Assembly (NCBI GenBank): GCA_022824185.1
Contig: JAJEAU010000001.1
Span: 109,974-173,973, forward strand
DNA from: Dehalococcoidia bacterium
Lineage (GTDB): Bacteria; Chloroflexota; Dehalococcoidia; Lucifugimonadales; Lucifugimonadaceae
DNA: 64,000 nt
Direction: 5' to 3'
Made by a program: the position numbers and the translations under genes. Numbering within the stretch: position 1 is the first letter of the stretch; each line of letters begins with the position of its first letter. The notes beneath the pieces are model-generated. The model made no database searches and had not been told where the DNA came from. It saw only the letters and a program-made list of their open reading frames with translations. Shown here piece after piece: positions 44,421 to 53,388 of this stretch.

Positions 44421-45925
44421 ACCGACGGCAAAACTAAGCGATCATTCACGGCCTGTTGCCAGATCCTGATCCGAGCCGCCATATCTCGAACGCGGTCGCG
44501 ACACTCTGGGTCATCGAACCGGTTGTTCATCTCGTATGGATCTGAATTTAGGTCGTACAGCTCGCACTGGTCGCCGGGGCTAAGGTTTAATTTCCACCGA
44601 TCCCGTGTGACCACCGACCGCCAGGAGACCTGAGCCATCCGCTCTATGTCGTCGTTGCCAAGCGCAATCGTTGGTGGATGTTCGTACCACTGCATAAAAA
44701 CGTCATCGCACAGTTCCGTCTCACCGTTCAAAACATCGACGCGGCTTCGGCCTTGCAAGTGATCGGGCATTTCGGACGCGTCGATCCCCATCAACTCCAA
44801 CATTGTCGGCACAATGTCCACCTGTCCGATGTTTCCGGCGATTTTTCTCTGCGATCGGTTCAACCACGGCACGCGAATCAGCAGCGGCACGCCTGCGATC
44901 TCCTCATAAAACGCTCGCTTGGTTCCGAGCATTCCGCGATCTCCTACGCCGTCGCCGTGGTCACTCGTGAATATCACCACGGTTCGGTCAGCTTGTCCAG
45001 TCTCTTCCAAGGCGTCAAGGATCTTGCCAATGCCCTGATCCATCAACGTAACCAACCCGAGGTAACGCGCTCGCAGCGCGCGCCAATCGTCTTCTGTGCG
45101 TAAATGCCGTGCCTCACCGCCTGCGCCAAGATCCTTCGCGACGTTCCCATAAACTTGGAAGAAATCGGTCACCTCGCCACTCAAATTGAGTTCCGCCCGT
45201 CTCCTATGCCACAGCGGCGTGTTTGCGTCCGGTTCACGCAAGAAAACGGGACTGGTAGGCACTTCGTCGGGATCGTGCAATTCGTTGAAGGGCCCGTTGT
45301 ATGGAGGGTGCGGTTCGAAGAACATCGCGCACATCAACCATGGGTCCGAAGTGTTGCGACGTATGAAATCTGCTACGTTGTCTCCCAAGAACGTCGCCAT
45401 CGAGTGTTCGGCTGGCAACATGCTGCGTTGAAGTTGAGAAAACGCATGGCCCCCGTCGGTCCTTTCGTGCGGTTGGTATCCGAGTGATGTCAAGAACTCG
45501 TAGTACTCGGAATGTTTGAACCTGTCCTCTCGGCGCGTGTGAGTGGGGTTAGATTCATGCTCGTCTTCGGAAGCGACCCAATCATCAAATCCGTGCTGAC
45601 GAACTAGATCATTGCCTAGATGCCACTTTCCGAACTTGGCAGTGCGGTAGTCGGTTGGAGCCATCTCGGCAATAGTCGGAGATGATTCTGGGAGCGGTAC
45701 GCTGTTCTTGATTACTCCCGCCGTGTGGGGGTAGAGACCGGTTAAGAGCGAAGCCCGCGCCGGCGAACACACAGCGACCGTTACGTAACAGTTTTCAAAA
45801 ACGAAACTCTCTTCGGCAAGGGTGTTGACGTTTGGTGAACGTACGAAATCATTGCCGTAACATGCCATCGTGTCGCGACGTTGCTGATCGGTACAGATCA
45901 GCAGAACGTTCGGACGATCAGGCAT
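44417..45925 (-). CDS. Formylglycine-dependent type I sulfatase
   Basis: A 502-residue arylsulfatase-like enzyme. The N-terminal metal aspartate is in LLICTDQQ (Asp13), and the modification motif CSPAR (Cys53-Arg57) followed by ASLLTGLYPH allows conversion of Cys53 to formylglycine. Further metal-site blocks are KFGKWHLG and IFTSDHGDGVGDRG. No signal peptide is visible, so it probably acts in the cytosol. Substrates of close groups are sulfated carbohydrates, choline sulfate or phosphonate esters; not resolved. It follows korB by 39 bases on the same strand. Confidence 0.85.
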   Translation of the reverse strand: MPDRPNVLLICTDQQRRDTMACYGNDFVRSPNVNTLAEESFVFENCYVTVAVCSPARASLLTGLYPHTAGVIKNSVPLPESSPTIAEMAPTDYRTAKFGKWHLGNDLVRQHGFDDWVASEDEHESNPTHTRREDRFKHSEYYEFLTSLGYQPHERTDGGHAFSQLQRSMLPAEHSMATFLGDNVADFIRRNTSDPWLMCAMFFEPHPPYNGPFNELHDPDEVPTSPVFLREPDANTPLWHRRRAELNLSGEVTDFFQVYGNVAKDLGAGGEARHLRTEDDWRALRARYLGLVTLMDQGIGKILDALEETGQADRTVVIFTSDHGDGVGDRGMLGTKRAFYEEIAGVPLLIRVPWLNRSQRKIAGNIGQVDIVPTMLELMGIDASEMPDHLQGRSRVDVLNGETELCDDVFMQWYEHPPTIALGNDDIERMAQVSWRSVVTRDRWKLNLSPGDQCELYDLNSDPYEMNNRFDDPECRDRVRDMAARIRIWQQAVNDRLVLPSV

Positions 45926-45964
45926 GTTTGGATTAGTTTCTGGGCAGCGGCTCTCGTCAGGTTC

Positions 45965-46828
45965 TTAAATCGCGTATGAAGCCAAAAGTTCTTCGGCCGT
46001 CCGGTTCGGATTGGAACCTGCGATTTCGTCGACCCGATCCTGTAGCGTGGGGCGTTCCTCTTTGAAGACGAGACCGAGCGGAATACCCGGACGGTCCAGG
46101 AGATCTTCGGCCGATTGCCGGCTTGTCGGGTCGTGGTCTTCCGGTATATCCCAGGCCATACCGGGTATCCCCTTCCTTCGGTTGCCCTTGAGAAGATCAT
46201 AGGTGTCGTTGTATGTGGTGCACGGCGACTGAACGTGCACTATCGAGAATCCCTTGTGGTTCATCGCGTCTTGGATGACGTTCGCCAAATCCCGCGGCTT
46301 GCTGGAGTAATGCGAAGCGATGTAGGAGACACCGATGGTCAGGTAATACTTGAGCGGCATCATCTGCGCTTCGATCTTGCCGTATGGGGTCGAACTCGTC
46401 ATCACACCCATCTCGGTCGTGGGAGAAGACTGCCCCTTTGTAAGACCGTAAACGCCGTTGTCCATCACGACGCACGTGACATTCACGTTACGCGCGGCTG
46501 CTGGCCCGATGTGCTCGCCACCGATCGCAAGAAAATCACCGTCCCCTGCGACGATCACCGTCTCCAGGTCGGGTCGGCCCATCTTGACTCCGAAAGACAA
46601 TGGGAGTGTCCGCCCGTGAATGCCGTGGAGACCGAACGGTTGATCACCCTCCATCAGGTGCACCATGTTCCCCGAACACCCGATACCTGCGACGATCACG
46701 TAGTTCGCCTGGGGTATCTCGTGTTCCGCGACGTGCCTTTCGAGCGCCCATTCCAATGCGCGCCGTACTCCGAAGTCCCCGCAACCAGGGCACCAAACGA
46801 AGTCATATTCCGGGTTGCGCTTGCTCAC
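45965..46828 (-). CDS. korB: 2-oxoacid:ferredoxin oxidoreductase, beta subunit
   Basis: A 287-residue thiamine-diphosphate-binding subunit. Key blocks are FVWCPGCGDFGVRRALEWAL, GIGCSGNMVHLMEGD, LHGIHGRTLPLSFGVKMG, the ThDP/Mg site AGDGDFLAIGGEH and VVMDNGVYGLTKGQSSPTT. It oxidatively decarboxylates 2-oxoglutarate or a related 2-oxoacid to the acyl-CoA, reducing ferredoxin. Its ATG overlaps the korA stop by four bases. The KorAB-type beta subunit fits two-subunit enzymes; substrate assignment to 2-oxoglutarate is by similarity. Confidence 0.88.
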   Translation of the reverse strand: MSKRNPEYDFVWCPGCGDFGVRRALEWALERHVAEHEIPQANYVIVAGIGCSGNMVHLMEGDQPFGLHGIHGRTLPLSFGVKMGRPDLETVIVAGDGDFLAIGGEHIGPAAARNVNVTCVVMDNGVYGLTKGQSSPTTEMGVMTSSTPYGKIEAQMMPLKYYLTIGVSYIASHYSSKPRDLANVIQDAMNHKGFSIVHVQSPCTTYNDTYDLLKGNRRKGIPGMAWDIPEDHDPTSRQSAEDLLDRPGIPLGLVFKEERPTLQDRVDEIAGSNPNRTAEELLASYAI

Positions 46829-48564
46829 GCCAAGACCGTTCCTTTCTCTGCACGCAACTCTTCGACCCGAGCTCCGATACGATCGACTAGCGTCGCCGGT
46901 TTAAACGGAAGCCCAGTGTATTGCGTAACCGATTCTGCACGATAACCGTGCTGGCGCAGGATCGCCGACCACTGCCCCAAGTAGTTGAGTTCAGGCACTA
47001 TTACGAGATTTGCGCGTTCGAGAGCTGCTTTCATCGCGTCGGGCAATGGGTTGAGCGCCATCGAGTAGAGCCAACCGATGTCAGACCCAGCCTTCCTCAA
47101 GCGCTCGTACGCCTCTCGCGCCGGCCCTTTCGAAGATCCCCACGACATGATCATCGCCGTTGCACCTTCGTTTTCAATCTCTATATGTGCGTCGTTCAAC
47201 AGGTCTAGCTTACTGAACCTGCGGTGTGTCAATCGGACATGATGTCGCGGCAAGTGGGTCGTGTCGCCAACCTCGTCGTGTTCCGACCCGTTGGCAACGT
47301 AAGCTCCAGGGCCGCCGGGGATTGGCATGGGCGATAGACCATCACTGTCCCAAGACTGATACCGCGCATACCCATTTGTGCCTTGATAAACCGATCGATC
47401 CTCGACGTCTACATCACCCAAATCTGGTTTACGGATGTTTTCACCCTTTTCGGCTTGACCAAACTCGCTCATGACAATAACCGGCCCTTGGAACCTCTCG
47501 GCCCAGTTCACTGCCAGAGCTCCAGCGTCAAAGCACTCTTCGACCGAACCTGGCGCCAGAACCGGGATGCTCATGTCACCGTGCCCCGGGTTGAGGCATG
47601 CAAACAGGTCGCTCTGTTCGGATTTAGTAGGCAGCCCGGTGGATGGACCTCCTCGTTGAACATCCACTACCACACAGGGGATCTCCGCCATCCATGCGAG
47701 GCCAATTCCCTCACCCATCAATGACAGACCCGGACCGGCGGTTGCCGTCATCGATTTTTTGCCAGCGTACCCCGCACCGACGATAGCGCTGATGGCTTCG
47801 ATCTCCGAAGACACCTGATGCGCAAATCGACCCGGCCCGACTAGGTTCTGCTCCATCCACACGAGGATCGTCGTCGCGGGAGATATCGGATATCCGACGT
47901 AGAAATTCACTCCGGCTGCAACCGCACCTAATGCCAATGCGGCATTGCCGGTGATCATGATCTGTTCGTAGTCTGGCGGGATTGGTGGCGCCAACGTGCC
48001 GACGGAGAAGCCGCTACTTTTGGCGACTTCGGCACCCAATCTGATCGCCATTTTGTTCGATTCGATGATCTCCTCATCTCCGGGACGTCCACGGGTGAAC
48101 CGTTGGGTGATGAACGCGTCAATCTCCTCGAGAGAAAAGCCGATTAGATGAGCTACAGCGCCGATCGTCACCATATTCGCGGCGCGCGTGTTGCCAGTCG
48201 ACTTGGCGAGTTCGTCGGCATCGATGCCGAAATACTGACCACCACCAGGCAATTGAAATTCGCCAGAGTTGTAGATAGCAACGCCGTTCTCAGATATGTC
48301 CGCTTGGTGATTGTTGTAAGCGTACTCGTCAAGCGAGACCAACACGTCCACACTGTCACCCGAACTCAGGACAGGCGAGTTCGAAATACGAACCTGCGAT
48401 GAAGCTGGACCGCCCATGATCTGAGACGGGAACGTCGAGAACGTCGATACGTAGTAACCTGCGTTCGACGCAGCCCTTGCCATGGCGTCGGCAGATGTAA
48501 CGAGACCTTGTCCGCCTTCACCGGCAAACCGAATTACGAAGTCTTGGCTATGATTATCCGTCAT
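46825..48564 (-). CDS. korA: 2-oxoacid:ferredoxin oxidoreductase, fused gamma-alpha subunit
   Basis: A 579-residue fusion. Residues 1-190 are the gamma domain (FVIRFAGEGGQGLVTSADAM, MGGPASSQVRIS). The alpha part begins at about 205 with MITGNAALALGAVAAGVNFYVGYPISPATTIL, has TATAGPGLSLMGEGIGLAWMAEIP and VDVQRGGPSTGLPTKSEQSDL, and ends in a transketolase-C-like domain (IMSWGSSKGPAREAYERLRKAG). Such fusions are normal for KorA. First gene of a korA-korB-sulfatase run; 186 bases separate it from the divergent Nudix-GNAT gene. Confidence 0.88.
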   Translation of the reverse strand: MTDNHSQDFVIRFAGEGGQGLVTSADAMARAASNAGYYVSTFSTFPSQIMGGPASSQVRISNSPVLSSGDSVDVLVSLDEYAYNNHQADISENGVAIYNSGEFQLPGGGQYFGIDADELAKSTGNTRAANMVTIGAVAHLIGFSLEEIDAFITQRFTRGRPGDEEIIESNKMAIRLGAEVAKSSGFSVGTLAPPIPPDYEQIMITGNAALALGAVAAGVNFYVGYPISPATTILVWMEQNLVGPGRFAHQVSSEIEAISAIVGAGYAGKKSMTATAGPGLSLMGEGIGLAWMAEIPCVVVDVQRGGPSTGLPTKSEQSDLFACLNPGHGDMSIPVLAPGSVEECFDAGALAVNWAERFQGPVIVMSEFGQAEKGENIRKPDLGDVDVEDRSVYQGTNGYARYQSWDSDGLSPMPIPGGPGAYVANGSEHDEVGDTTHLPRHHVRLTHRRFSKLDLLNDAHIEIENEGATAMIMSWGSSKGPAREAYERLRKAGSDIGWLYSMALNPLPDAMKAALERANLVIVPELNYLGQWSAILRQHGYRAESVTQYTGLPFKPATLVDRIGARVEELRAEKGTVLA

Positions 48565-48750
48565 GTCCGTTTGAAGTTGTCTCCCCGTTTGTGCGTTCTA
48601 CATTGTGCTTGAAAACCCGCACGGTTTGCACCTCCCCCTCCTTCGCTCTCCACTAAATGATATCTACACTCATTTGCCATAGAACTGAAATCTCCGCGCC
48701 GCAAATCATCTGTCGTTTACAATCGCCTGCCAGAGTAACTGCTACGGAAA

Positions 48751-49782
48751 ATGAACATCCTCAGACCTAGAGCGATGAAAACCGTTAAGCGATGGTCCGC
48801 TGGCGGGGTAGTCGCGAGAGAAAACGGCGAAGATCGTATAGAAATCGCGCTCGTCGGTCGCCTCGATGACAATCTTTGGGCACTCCCAAAGGGCACACCT
48901 GACCGCGAAGAGAGCATCGAGGAAACCGCTATTCGAGAGGTCCAAGAAGAGACCGGTCTCGCCGTCAAGCTCCTTTCCACCGTTGATGCAACTCAGTACT
49001 CATTCGTCCGGTCGAAAAACGACCATCGAGTGAGCGACCATGCTGATCCGTATGCCAACGTGAAGGTGAACAAGACCGTCTACTGGTTCTTGATGGAGGC
49101 GGACGGCGGATGCTTCGACCTTCACGATCACGAGTACGACGTCGCATGCTGGATGGACCTGGACCAAGCGCTACAACAACTCACCTACCATTCCGAAGCG
49201 AAAATAGCTCGTTCCGCCGCGCGTATTTTCCGCAAGTTGCATGACACTCAGGATGCCATCCGAATCAACGGCGGTTTAACCACCCTGAGATCGAAGCGGA
49301 TCGAAGACGCTTGGAACGACTACACTTGGCGATCCGATTCTGAGTTGTCTGCCCTTGATGCCGCAGTTCCGCTGAATCTGACCTACATGGATTTCGAACG
49401 TTTTTATCGAGAGGACCTTCGAAAAGTCAGTGGCAAGTCGTTGAAGCTGGCAATCGAAGACGAGAACGGCTCCCACATCGGCAATTGCATGTGCTACGAC
49501 TACAACAAAAAACGCAAGCAAGCCGAATTTGGGATCATGATCGGCAATCGGGAATATTGGGGCCGCGGCTACGGCACCGATGCCGCAAAGACGCTAGTCC
49601 AACACGTCTTTACCTCCACCGATATCCGTCGACTTTACCTGCACACGCTCTCATCGAACCTGCGCGCCCAGCGCGCGTTCGAAAACGCTGGTTTTCGCCA
49701 ATATGACAAGGTTTGGCGGGAAGGAAAGAGTTTCGTCCAGATGGAGATCCTCTCCCACGAATGGCACGCTGCGAACGATTGA
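48751..49782 (+). CDS. Nudix hydrolase - GNAT acetyltransferase fusion
   Basis: A 343-residue two-domain protein. Residues 10-155 are a Nudix hydrolase with an exact Nudix box from Gly48 to Leu70 (G-x5-E-x7-REV-x-EE-x-GL), hydrolysing a nucleoside diphosphate linked to another group. Residues 165-340 are a GNAT acetyltransferase of the RimJ/RimL type: FERFYREDLRKVSG, FGIMIGNREYWGRGYGTDAAKTLVQHVF (acetyl-CoA loop GRGYGT) and LRAQRAFENAGF. The first ATG (48751) has no SD; ATG 48775 (KTVKRW) is an alternative. Such a fusion is uncommon, and its joint substrate is unknown. Confidence 0.85.
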   Translation: MNILRPRAMKTVKRWSAGGVVARENGEDRIEIALVGRLDDNLWALPKGTPDREESIEETAIREVQEETGLAVKLLSTVDATQYSFVRSKNDHRVSDHADPYANVKVNKTVYWFLMEADGGCFDLHDHEYDVACWMDLDQALQQLTYHSEAKIARSAARIFRKLHDTQDAIRINGGLTTLRSKRIEDAWNDYTWRSDSELSALDAAVPLNLTYMDFERFYREDLRKVSGKSLKLAIEDENGSHIGNCMCYDYNKKRKQAEFGIMIGNREYWGRGYGTDAAKTLVQHVFTSTDIRRLYLHTLSSNLRAQRAFENAGFRQYDKVWREGKSFVQMEILSHEWHAAND

Positions 49783-49846
49783 GGACGTTCAACGCGTATC
49801 ATTCATTCAACGATTCGAAAGAAAGCAAACAAGGGGAGGCGACCTA

Positions 49847-50476
49847 ATGGCAAAACTGTTGCTACTGACGGGAGGGAGACACCCGTACGAGGAAACGACA
49901 CCCGTGATGACTGAGTTCTTGCCTGATGCCGGTCACGATGTTGATGTGTCGGAATCAGCGGAAGAGCTTGAAGGCGACTTGTCGGGCTACGACGCAATCG
50001 TGTTGAACACGTTGCGCCAAGAAATGACCGACAACGACTTAAGTGATGCCCAACGATCAGGTTTCAAGGACTACGTCTCTGGAGGCGGCGGTTTAGTGGC
50101 TGTCCACATATCTGCGGCCTCGGCGCCGGATTGGCCCGAAATGAAGAAGATCACTGGCGGCGGTTGGGTCTTGGGCGAAAGTTGGCATCCGCCGTTCGGC
50201 TGGTTCCAGGTCTACCTGAACAATCCAGAGCACCCGTTAGCCGCGGGCGTCGAACCATTCTGGACCTACGACGAGTGCTATTGCGGTCTTGATATCCAAC
50301 CCGGCATCGATGTGTTCATGTACGGCATCGTCGAGGACGAAGAGAAACCATTGGGTTGGTCCTTCCAATACGGCGACGGCACGGTCGCCAATATCGCCCT
50401 GGGTCATGCCGGGTCGAGCCAGCAGCACCCACATTTCCAGCGACTGATCCTCAACAGCGTCGACTACGTCTGCTGA
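49847..50476 (+). CDS. ThuA-like domain protein (trehalose-utilisation family)
   Basis: A 209-residue protein of the ThuA fold, a class I glutamine-amidotransferase-like domain without the catalytic triad. Visible are KLLLLTGGRHPYEETTPVM, a GGGGLVAVHISAASAPDWPEMKKITGG strand-helix, and a C-terminal HAGSSQQHPHFQRLILNSVDYV. The frame is open from 49703, but AGGGGAGG before ATG 49847 fixes the start. Biochemical function in this family is unclear; members sit in sugar and polyol catabolic loci. It converges with the tandem SDR gene. Confidence 0.78.
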   Translation: MAKLLLLTGGRHPYEETTPVMTEFLPDAGHDVDVSESAEELEGDLSGYDAIVLNTLRQEMTDNDLSDAQRSGFKDYVSGGGGLVAVHISAASAPDWPEMKKITGGGWVLGESWHPPFGWFQVYLNNPEHPLAAGVEPFWTYDECYCGLDIQPGIDVFMYGIVEDEEKPLGWSFQYGDGTVANIALGHAGSSQQHPHFQRLILNSVDYVC

Positions 50477-50505
50477 AATTATTCGCCTCTGGTTATTCTG
50501 TCTGT

Positions 50506-52380
50506 TCAGTCCTGCTTCGGTGCAGGGTTGATCAGATCCATCCCAATAGTCTCGGGCACCACTGCGGCCAACTCCTCTACGGACCATCGTCCGTCCTTGT
50601 AGATCGACCGGTGCGAAACAGGGTGATTCATCAAACTGACGCGGTTGCCTGAGCAGTGGAATATGTTGCCTGAAACGCCGTCTGCGGCATCCGTGCATAG
50701 CCAAACAACCATCGGGGCAACTTGATCAGGTTCTGAGGTAAGCATGCCTTCCATGGGCGGTGGAAACGGGCCTCCTCGCATCGCTCGAGTGCTATCCGGA
50801 ACGCTGTCGGTCATGCGAGTGCTGGCTCCTGGCGAGATGATGTTGGCCGTCGCGTTGTAACGTGCGAGTTCTTTCGCCACGACGCGTGTGAATCCGGCTA
50901 TCGCATCCTTAGCTGCTCCGTAATTCGATTGGCCGCCTTGGCCGTATAAGCCCGAAACAGAAGAGAACGTGACGATCCTGCCGCTTTTTTGCTGTCGGAA
51001 AATCTCCGACGCGGGCCTCACGACAGAGTAGGTTCCCTTCAGATGCACCGCGATCACATCGTCCCATTCCTTTTCCGTCATGTTGAAGATCATGCGGTCG
51101 CGCAAAATGCCGGCTGGGGTGATCACGATGTCCAACCGGCCGAACTCATCAAGCGCCTGTTGAACGATATTCGCGCCTCCCACGGCGGTCGCCACTGAGT
51201 GATACGACGCGACCGCTTTGCCGCCTAACTCGCTGATCTCTTCAACAACCTGCGCCGCGGGCGTGGCGTCTTCACCTTGGCCATCAAGTGCCGCGCCGAC
51301 GTCGTTAACGACCACGGAGGCACCTTCGCGCGCCAGAAGTTTTGCCACTCCCCTTCCGATGCCCCTTCCAGACCCCGTTACTACCGCAACCTTGCCTTCG
51401 AGCCGTTTGCCGTTACGGGATTTGATCACTGCTGGAGCTGGCGAACCCGAACCGGGATTGATCTCGGCAAACTCGCTGCCGCCTGTGATGCTCTGAGATC
51501 CTTGCAGCAACACTTTGGGCGCCAACACATCCAAATCATCCAATTCCCAGCATCCCGTGGGATTTGATGTGTAGATCGTGTTCACCCGTCGAGGCAACGC
51601 CAGATGAGTCACGTTGCCACCGTAAACGAGGAACACCTGCCCATTGATCTGCGCTGCACCATCGGTCGCGAGATACGCAACGAACGGCGCTACATCCCTT
51701 GGCTCCCAAGACCGTTCGTCCGCAGCAGGCAACGCCCCGCGTTCCACCATCATCTCCTGTACGTTCCCCGGAATCGACGCAATCATGCGCGTCTCGGCGC
51801 GCGGCGCAATGCTATTGGCGGTGACGCCGTACTTGCCCAAGTCTTTCGCAATGACTTTGGTAAATCCCGCGATCCCACTCTTGGCCGCGCCATAGTTCGA
51901 CTGACCAATCGATCCCACCAATCCTGATCCAGACGAAAAAGTGACGATACGACCGCCGCGTTGCTGTCGGAAAATCGGAGCCGCATGTCGGACAACGGTG
52001 AACGTGCCCTTCATGTGCACCGCGATCACATCGTCCCACTCCTCTTCTGACATGTTGTAAAGCATCCTGTCGCGCAAGATGCCTGCAACCGTAACCACGA
52101 TGTCGATACCACCAAAGGTGTCCACCGCGGTTTCAATGATCCGTTGACCTCCATCCCATGCGGTCACCGATTCGGTCGATTCGACCGCACTGCCGCCAGC
52201 CGCCACGATGCCATCCACGACTTCTTGCGCGACAGAGGTTGATCCGCCAGTGCCGTCCAAGTTTGCCCCGATGTCGTTCACCACAACACTCGCCCCGTTC
52301 GCCGCCAGTTCTTCGGCGACGCCTTTTCCGATCCCGCGGCCAGCTCCCGTGACTACTGCGACTTTGCCCTCAAGCTGCAT
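50506..52380 (-). CDS. Tandem-SDR (3R)-hydroxyacyl-CoA dehydrogenase, MFE-2/Fox2-like
   Basis: A 624-residue protein made of two SDR domains (about 1-275 and 327-624) joined by a 50-residue Gly/Ser-rich linker. Each begins LEGKVAVVTGxGRGIG, has AGILRDRM, EWDDVIAVHxKGT and SNYGAAK (first active site Tyr163-x3-Lys167). These are the signature blocks of peroxisomal MFE-2 dehydrogenases, and the tandem arrangement recalls the A and B domains of yeast Fox2. The usual NNAG Asn pair is replaced (VVTVAG, VITPAG) in both copies. Co-directional downstream of two hotdog-fold dehydratases, so the set would make an R-specific beta-oxidation unit. Confidence 0.82.
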   Translation of the reverse strand: MQLEGKVAVVTGAGRGIGKGVAEELAANGASVVVNDIGANLDGTGGSTSVAQEVVDGIVAAGGSAVESTESVTAWDGGQRIIETAVDTFGGIDIVVTVAGILRDRMLYNMSEEEWDDVIAVHMKGTFTVVRHAAPIFRQQRGGRIVTFSSGSGLVGSIGQSNYGAAKSGIAGFTKVIAKDLGKYGVTANSIAPRAETRMIASIPGNVQEMMVERGALPAADERSWEPRDVAPFVAYLATDGAAQINGQVFLVYGGNVTHLALPRRVNTIYTSNPTGCWELDDLDVLAPKVLLQGSQSITGGSEFAEINPGSGSPAPAVIKSRNGKRLEGKVAVVTGSGRGIGRGVAKLLAREGASVVVNDVGAALDGQGEDATPAAQVVEEISELGGKAVASYHSVATAVGGANIVQQALDEFGRLDIVITPAGILRDRMIFNMTEKEWDDVIAVHLKGTYSVVRPASEIFRQQKSGRIVTFSSVSGLYGQGGQSNYGAAKDAIAGFTRVVAKELARYNATANIISPGASTRMTDSVPDSTRAMRGGPFPPPMEGMLTSEPDQVAPMVVWLCTDAADGVSGNIFHCSGNRVSLMNHPVSHRSIYKDGRWSVEELAAVVPETIGMDLINPAPKQD

Positions 52381-52401
52381 CGATATCTCCTGTTCGTTGT
52401 C

Positions 52402-52830
52402 TCAATTACCACGCAACGGTAGCGCGACCGTAGCTTTGCCTGGCGTCGTAATGTCGCCATCCGCGTTGCGGAACTCGATCTCTAGATTTACTAGGCCGAA
52501 GCCATCTTCAATTCGTTTGGCTGTGATCTTCCCAGAACACGAAACCTGACCTGCGTAGTCGATCCCGCGGTAAGAAGTCTCGAGTTTCTTGACTGCCCCG
52601 AAACCTCCCGCCCAATCGGCTAACCACTGAGACAACAACGCCGTCTTCAATGCACCGTGGATGATGATGTCGTCGTGACCCGCACCTTGGGCATACGCCG
52701 TGTTGTAGTGAATTGGCGTGAAATCCTGTGACACTCCGGCGTACTGCACAAGCTGACGAGGGGTGACATCGCGCGTCACCGGCGGAGGCCGGTCGCCAAT
52801 CTCAACGTCTTCGAAAGCCAGATTGTCCAT
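52402..52830 (-). CDS. MaoC-like enoyl-CoA hydratase (hydratase 2)
   Basis: A 142-residue hotdog-fold protein with the R-specific hydratase motif QDFTPIHYN (catalytic Asp and His) followed by the helix ALKTALLSQWLADW and beta strands ending GKATVALPL. ATG 52830 is preferred to 52863 because GGAGAG stands 9 bases upstream and the longer version overlaps the preceding gene. It pairs with the FAS1-like dehydratase immediately upstream, as the two halves of an MFE-2 hydratase, and precedes the tandem SDR. Confidence 0.82.
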   Translation of the reverse strand: MDNLAFEDVEIGDRPPPVTRDVTPRQLVQYAGVSQDFTPIHYNTAYAQGAGHDDIIIHGALKTALLSQWLADWAGGFGAVKKLETSYRGIDYAGQVSCSGKITAKRIEDGFGLVNLEIEFRNADGDITTPGKATVALPLRGN

Positions 52831-52856
52831 CTTCCGATTCTCTCCTGTCAACCGAC

Positions 52857-53324
52857 TCACCAACTGGTTTCACCTGCAGACCTGCCATACGAGATGCTTG
52901 TCGACTCCTGCTTCGCCACCACGTCGCCGTTATCGTCGGAGTAGGTCACATTGGAGATCTTGAACAGCATCGGACCTAATCGGCCGGCCTTCTCAATCAC
53001 ATCGGTCATCTGCCGAACCACGGTAATCTTGTCGCCCGCAACCACAGGGCGATGGAAATGGAAACGACTGCCACCATCCAACACGTCGTGAAACGGCTCA
53101 GGAAACGGCGGATCAAACGGTGCCGTGATGAATGACCGAAGGATCAGCGGATTGGCTTCAAGCTGTACCACATCATCACCACCCGGATCGCTTTCCACAG
53201 GCGGCAACTCGCCCCGAATCGCGGCGTTGAAACGCGCAATCTCCCGATGGGAAACCTTGTAAGTTACCGGCGGCGATTTCGCGCCGACGAAGTTTCGCAT
53301 CTCTTCCGTGATCAAAGTACTCAA
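52857..53324 (-). CDS. FAS1-like dehydratase domain protein (MaoC N-terminal half)
   Basis: A 155-residue hotdog protein equivalent to the non-catalytic N-terminal half of two-domain hydratases: PPVTYKVSHREIARFNAAI, then PLILRSFITAPFDPPFPEPFHDVLDGGSRFHFHRPVV, and the central GDKITVVRQMTDVIEK. Family members form heterodimers with a MaoC subunit. It lies 26 bases upstream of the MaoC gene and 64 bases downstream of a small membrane protein gene, in the pcrA run. Confidence 0.75.
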   Translation of the reverse strand: MSTLITEEMRNFVGAKSPPVTYKVSHREIARFNAAIRGELPPVESDPGGDDVVQLEANPLILRSFITAPFDPPFPEPFHDVLDGGSRFHFHRPVVAGDKITVVRQMTDVIEKAGRLGPMLFKISNVTYSDDNGDVVAKQESTSISYGRSAGETSW

Positions 53325-53388
53325 TTCGTCATCGGTCGCTCAAGCGGCATTGAGCGTGCTGCCCGTTATCAAGACAAACTCAGTGTAA

